Below, one piece after another: positions 13,685 through 16,167 of a stretch of DNA of 16,167 nt (positions are counted from its first letter, which is position 1; every line of letters starts with the position of its first letter). Source of the stretch: CAZNYG01 sp964577205 (GTDB lineage Bacteria; Elusimicrobiota; Endomicrobiia; Endomicrobiales; CAIRNS01); NCBI GenBank assembly GCA_964577205.1, contig CAZNYG010000047.1, forward strand, positions 1 to 16,167, written 5' to 3'. Below the pieces are notes generated by a model, which was given only the letters and a program-made list of their open reading frames with translations, ran no database searches and was not told the origin of the DNA. The translations under genes were made by a program, and so were the position numbers.

Positions 13685-14527
13685 ATGCTTCTCGCCATCG
13701 ACATCGGCAATACCAATATAACGCTCGGGCTGTTCGCCATGAAGGACGGGCGGGCGGTGAGGGCGCCTGTCAAACTGTGGCGGCTTTCGACGAACAAGAA
13801 TAAAACGGCCGACGAGTACGGATCGAAGATCCTGGACCTTTTCCATTACGCCCGCCGCGATGCTTCCGAAGTGAGGGGAGTGGCTGTCGCCAGCGTCGTC
13901 CCGGCGCTCAATTACGATTTTGAGCAGCTTGCCGAAACGTATTTCGGAAAAAAAGCCTTTTTCGTGGAACGGGAAACCGCCCCGCGCCTGCGCATGGCGT
14001 ACGACAATCCCGCCGAAGTGGGAGCCGACCGTATCGCCGACGCGGTCGCGGCGTACGCTTTTTACGGCGGCCCGGTCATCGTCCTAGATTTCGGTACCGC
14101 GACGACTTTTGACTGTATCGGGCCGAAAGGGGAGTATCTCGGCGGTGCCATCGCCCCGGGGCCTCATCTTTCCGCGAGAGCGCTTACGGAGCATACCGCC
14201 AAGCTTCCCCAGGTCAAGATAGTCAGGCCGGCACGGGCGATGGGAAAATCTACCATCGAAGGAATGCAGTCGGGCCTGTATTTCGGATACGTGGGGCTGA
14301 TAAAAGAAGTCCTGAACCGGCTGAAAAAAGAGATGAAGGGGAAACCGGTGGTCATCGCGACCGGCGGGCTTGCACCGGTCATCGTTCCCGATATCAGGGA
14401 AGTGAAGCATATCGTACCCGAACTGACCCTGGAAGGGATACGCTTATTGTGGGAAGGAAGATGCGCACACAGGACACAAGACGCAGGACGCAGGATTCAA
14501 GCAAAAACAAAACTGAGACCCCAATGA
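13685..14527 (+). CDS. coaX: Type III pantothenate kinase
   Basis: ATG 13685 has GAGGT (13675-13679) five bases upstream and starts MLLAIDIGNTNITLGLF, the phosphate-binding DxGNT motif of CoaX at residues 6-10. GADRIAD (113-119), DFGTATTFD (135-143), GGAIAPG (153-159) and IATGGLAP (224-231) follow. The enzyme phosphorylates pantothenate with ATP, the first step of coenzyme A synthesis, and belongs to the ASKHA fold with monovalent-cation dependence. The normal family end is near LTLEGIRLLWEG (247-258). The last 20 or so residues are encoded by a run of 7-base repeats and following filler, so this tail is probably an addition from the repeat. The length of 280 is somewhat above the usual 250-260. 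Confidence 0.92.
   Translation: MLLAIDIGNTNITLGLFAMKDGRAVRAPVKLWRLSTNKNKTADEYGSKILDLFHYARRDASEVRGVAVASVVPALNYDFEQLAETYFGKKAFFVERETAPRLRMAYDNPAEVGADRIADAVAAYAFYGGPVIVLDFGTATTFDCIGPKGEYLGGAIAPGPHLSARALTEHTAKLPQVKIVRPARAMGKSTIEGMQSGLYFGYVGLIKEVLNRLKKEMKGKPVVIATGGLAPVIVPDIREVKHIVPELTLEGIRLLWEGRCAHRTQDAGRRIQAKTKLRPQ
14471..14498 (+). repeat. Heptamer tandem repeat in the 3' end of coaX
   Basis: Four consecutive 7-base units, AGGACAC, AAGACGC, AGGACGC and AGGATTC, follow the pattern ARGAYDC loosely. They are read within the coaX frame and replace the expected C-terminal end with a basic tail (AHRTQDAGRRIQ). No inverted partner arm is seen nearby, unlike loci 2-4. Confidence 0.65.
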
Positions 14528-14558
14528 GAATTCCAGTTACATTTCTGAACTATGCCAG

Positions 14559-14601
14559 TACCCATCAGGGCGCCAGTCAAGCCTTAGACGGGGGTGCGGT
14601 A
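14559..14601 (+). other. Leader hairpin just before the ribosome site of the 14618 gene
   Basis: TACC (14559-14562) can pair with GGTA (14598-14601), GCGCC (14570-14574) with GGTGC (14593-14597, one G-T pair), and GTC (14576-14578) with GAC (14587-14589) around an eight-base loop. The structure ends three bases before AAGGAGA (14604-14610), so it could affect ribosome access. It matches no riboswitch class I can recall. Confidence 0.3.
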
Positions 14602-14617
14602 TAAAGGAGAAAGTGGA

Positions 14618-15373
14618 ATGAAAAGGTTCTTTTTAATCGCAGCGGCATTCATCATGTTCGTATCAACGGGATGGAGCGCGAACCTGTTCGACACGTTTAC
14701 CGGGAATATCACGGGCGTATCCGCTGAGCTCGCCCAGAAGAGACTGGACAATTTCGCGAAGGACCTCGGCGTCATGATGGCGGGCGGGCAGTTCCATCAG
14801 GGCAAGACGCTCGGGTTCCCGGGCTTTGATATCGGGGTGAGGACGCCGGTAAAGAAGGCCGGCGGCGACAACGATATCGCCAGATCGGCGGACGTGAACA
14901 CGCTGATATTCCCCGCGCTGCAGGCCGAGATAGGCCTTCCGTCGAAGTTCGACCTGCTGGGCCGCTATTCAGCCATTTCGGATGCTGTGGTAACCGGCGT
15001 CGGTATACGCTATGGCGTCATTAAGAATTCATTGCCCGGCGCTCCTTCTCTTTCGGTCCAATCGATGTACAGCACGCTGAGCGCCAGTGCCGGCGACAAC
15101 AAGCTGAAAGCGACTAATGTGGCGTTTTCAGGCGTCGCTTCCATCGATCTCGAGATCATCAATCCGTACCTCGGGATCACTTATTCAACGACCAAGGTTG
15201 AACCCGATCCGTCTCTGCCTCTGCCCCGCGCCGGCATATCCGGCGATGCGTCCGGCGTCATTTTTGAGGGCGGTATTAATATGGATATTCTGCCTCTTAC
15301 CTATCTGCAGGTTGGCGCGCTTGTCGCGGAGGGTGAGTTGGGGTATTCTGCAGGCCTTGGCGTAAGATTCTGA
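14618..15373 (+). CDS. Exported protein of unknown function, probable outer-membrane beta-barrel
   Basis: ATG 14618 has AAGGAGA (14604-14610) seven bases upstream and starts a signal peptide (MKRFFLIAAAFIMFVSTGWS then AN); an in-frame GTG at 14594 is rejected. The 251-residue product has a helical region after the signal (about 28-50), then glycine-rich strands (GGQFHQGKTLGFPGFDIGVR, GVGIRYGV) and ends SAGLGVRF. The terminal phenylalanine and strand pattern suggest an outer-membrane barrel. It is similar in kind, but not clearly in sequence, to the two exported proteins at 3674-5670. No function can be assigned. It stands alone, with a leader hairpin upstream and a strong terminator directly downstream. 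Confidence 0.72.
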   Translation: MKRFFLIAAAFIMFVSTGWSANLFDTFTGNITGVSAELAQKRLDNFAKDLGVMMAGGQFHQGKTLGFPGFDIGVRTPVKKAGGDNDIARSADVNTLIFPALQAEIGLPSKFDLLGRYSAISDAVVTGVGIRYGVIKNSLPGAPSLSVQSMYSTLSASAGDNKLKATNVAFSGVASIDLEIINPYLGITYSTTKVEPDPSLPLPRAGISGDASGVIFEGGINMDILPLTYLQVGALVAEGELGYSAGLGVRF

Positions 15374-15390
15374 CAGGCATAATTCTTTTG

Positions 15391-15435
15391 ATAAAACTGG
15401 CACTTGGTAAAATCGAGTACCAGTTTTATTTTTTT
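15391..15435 (+). terminator. Rho-independent terminator after the 14618 gene
   Basis: ATAAAACTGG (15391-15400) pairs perfectly with CCAGTTTTAT (15420-15429), and after one mismatch ACT (15402-15404) pairs with AGT (15416-15418). The stem is followed by a run of T residues. It lies 18 bases after the stop codon and insulates the groES promoter. Confidence 0.9.
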
Positions 15436-15497
15436 GTGCCGCTTATTATTCGACGGAAAAATGCAGGGAGGACATAATTAGCAGTCTCGTGTTCCCA

Positions 15498-15526
15498 TTG
15501 ACAGCTTTGAATTGATTTGTTATAAT
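15498..15526 (+). promoter_or_regulatory. Consensus sigma70-type promoter of groESL
   Basis: A perfect TTGACA (15498-15503), a 17-base spacer and a perfect TATAAT (15521-15526). The -10 box shares its last base with the CIRCE operator, so repressor binding would cover the start region. Confidence 0.93.
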
Positions 15527-15552
15527 TAGCACTTGTAAAAAGAGAGTGCTAA
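15526..15552 (+). promoter_or_regulatory. CIRCE operator (HrcA binding site)
   Basis: TTAGCACTT (15526-15534), nine bases, then GAGTGCTAA (15544-15552). This matches the CIRCE consensus TTAGCACTC-N9-GAGTGCTAA with one mismatch. CIRCE is bound by the repressor HrcA, which is kept active by GroEL, so heat shock that titrates GroEL raises expression. hrcA itself is not in the window. Confidence 0.95.
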
Positions 15553-15614
15553 TCAAGCTGTTACCGCGGGGGCGTCATTGCGGCGCTCCCCACATTCCAA
15601 GGAGGTGAAGCAGC

Positions 15615-15902
15615 ATGAAGATCAGACCGTTGGGAGACCGTATCCTTGTAAAAGCAGTGGAAGCGAAAGAAGTGAAAAAGAGCGGCATTATCATCCCTGA
15701 TACCGCGAAAGAAAAACCGCAGGAAGGTGAAGTGATAGCCGCTGGCAAAGGCAAGATCACCGATGAAGGAAAGGTGATCCCCCTTGACGTCAAAGTCGGA
15801 GACAGGATCCTGTTCGGGAAGTATTCCGGAACGGAAGTGAAGATCGAAGACGTTGAATACCTGATCATGCATCAGGACGATGTGCTCGGGATTCTCGAAT
15901 AA
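15615..15902 (+). CDS. groES: Co-chaperonin GroES (Cpn10)
   Basis: The 95-residue length and the sequence are typical: MKIRPLGDRILVKAVEAKEV, GIIIPDTAKEKPQEGEVIAA at residues 25-44 (the mobile loop that docks on GroEL is in the same region), VKVGDRILFGKYSGTEVK and the C-terminal YLIMHQDDVLGILE. It caps the GroEL ring as a heptamer and closes the folding chamber. The ATG has a very strong AAGGAGGTG (15599-15607) seven bases upstream. The leader before it contains a GC-rich stem (GGGG near 15570 with CCCC near 15590). It is expressed from the CIRCE-controlled promoter with groEL, which starts 28 bases downstream. Confidence 0.98.
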   Translation: MKIRPLGDRILVKAVEAKEVKKSGIIIPDTAKEKPQEGEVIAAGKGKITDEGKVIPLDVKVGDRILFGKYSGTEVKIEDVEYLIMHQDDVLGILE

Positions 15903-15930
15903 CTAATAATAAGAAGCGAGGTGAACTTAG

Positions 15931-16167
15931 ATGGCAAAACAGATAGTATATACCGATGAAGCGCGCAAATCAGTAAAGAACGGCGTTGACAAACTTGCCA
16001 ATGCCGTGAAAGTAACTCTCGGGCCGAAAGGTCGCTATGTCGTGCTCGATAAGAAATTCGGGTCCCCGGTCGTGACGAACGACGGCGTGACCATCGCCAA
16101 GGAGATAGACCTGGAAGACCCGTTTGAGAACATGGGTGCCCAGCTGGTCAAGGAAGTCGCTTCCAAG
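15931..16167 (+). CDS. groEL: Chaperonin GroEL (Cpn60), N-terminal part, cut by window end
   Basis: The frame from ATG 15931, preceded by GAGGTGA, encodes 79 residues before the window ends. They start MAKQIVYTDEARKSVKNGVD and include TLGPKGRYVVLDKKFGSPVV (about 29-48) and NDGVTIAKEI (50-59). This is the conserved equatorial ATP-binding start of GroEL, with the phosphate-binding LGPKGR. GroEL forms the double-ring ATP-driven folding chamber with GroES. The rest of the gene lies beyond the window; nothing in the visible part suggests damage. Confidence 0.98.
   Translation, partial: MAKQIVYTDEARKSVKNGVDKLANAVKVTLGPKGRYVVLDKKFGSPVVTNDGVTIAKEIDLEDPFENMGAQLVKEVASK

Noticed and set aside
14510..14617. 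Cyclic-di-GMP, TPP, cobalamin or other known riboswitch before the 14618 gene
   Set aside because: Short words such as CAGGGC and GGGGTGC are suggestive, but the flanking conserved cores of these classes are absent.

Overview
The window is about 16 kb of a GC-rich genome (most coding lines are near or above 60% G+C) with every recognisable gene on the + strand. Signal peptides followed by beta-strand-rich proteins ending in an aromatic residue suggest a diderm (Gram-negative-type) bacterium. The mix of a type IV pilus/type II secretion ATPase, an HD-GYP protein, type III pantothenate kinase, class I two-subunit fumarase and HrcA/CIRCE-type groESL would fit an uncultured lineage of the Elusimicrobiota/Omnitrophota kind, but that placement is an inference.

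Layout. 1-114: the 3' end of mnmA. 190-2376: three genes behind a promoter that overlaps the mnmA stop (an M50-like HELTH membrane protein, a dolichol/diacylglycerol-kinase-like membrane protein, a secreted polysaccharide deacetylase). 2484-2569: tRNA-Leu(CAA). 2738-3616: endonuclease IV with all nine expected metal ligands. 3674-5670: two secreted, probably outer-membrane, proteins; the first has a promoter so close to its ATG that the mRNA should be leaderless. 5800-8607: a PilB/GspE-type ATPase and a GAF+HD-GYP protein. 9013-11407 and 13002-13532: malic enzyme and the two fumarase subunits, a fumarate-malate-pyruvate module. 13685-14527: coaX. 14618-15373: a third exported probable barrel protein with a strong terminator. 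15498 onward: a textbook promoter plus CIRCE driving groES and groEL, the latter cut by the window edge.

Two things stand out. First, an AT-rich methyltransferase plus PmeII-like restriction endonuclease pair (11418-12993) sits exactly between the fumarase alpha and beta genes. It leaves both open and keeps operon-like spacing, with near-identical 8-9 bp sequences at the two junctions. Second, intergenic spaces carry a family of short-unit repeats. At three loci the unit is an octamer resembling NNGTTCAT, framed by GCGTTCA at one end and GGTTAAC at the other, and at two of them it forms long imperfect palindromes. A fourth locus has the same octamer palindrome layout with a different unit (CGAGTRAG). 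Two further loci carry AGTGCAAA-type and 7-bp units. All six start within about ten bases of, or inside, the 3' end of the upstream gene. A separate 145-nt hairpin (8761-8905) lies upstream of the malic enzyme promoter and is not explained by any gene.
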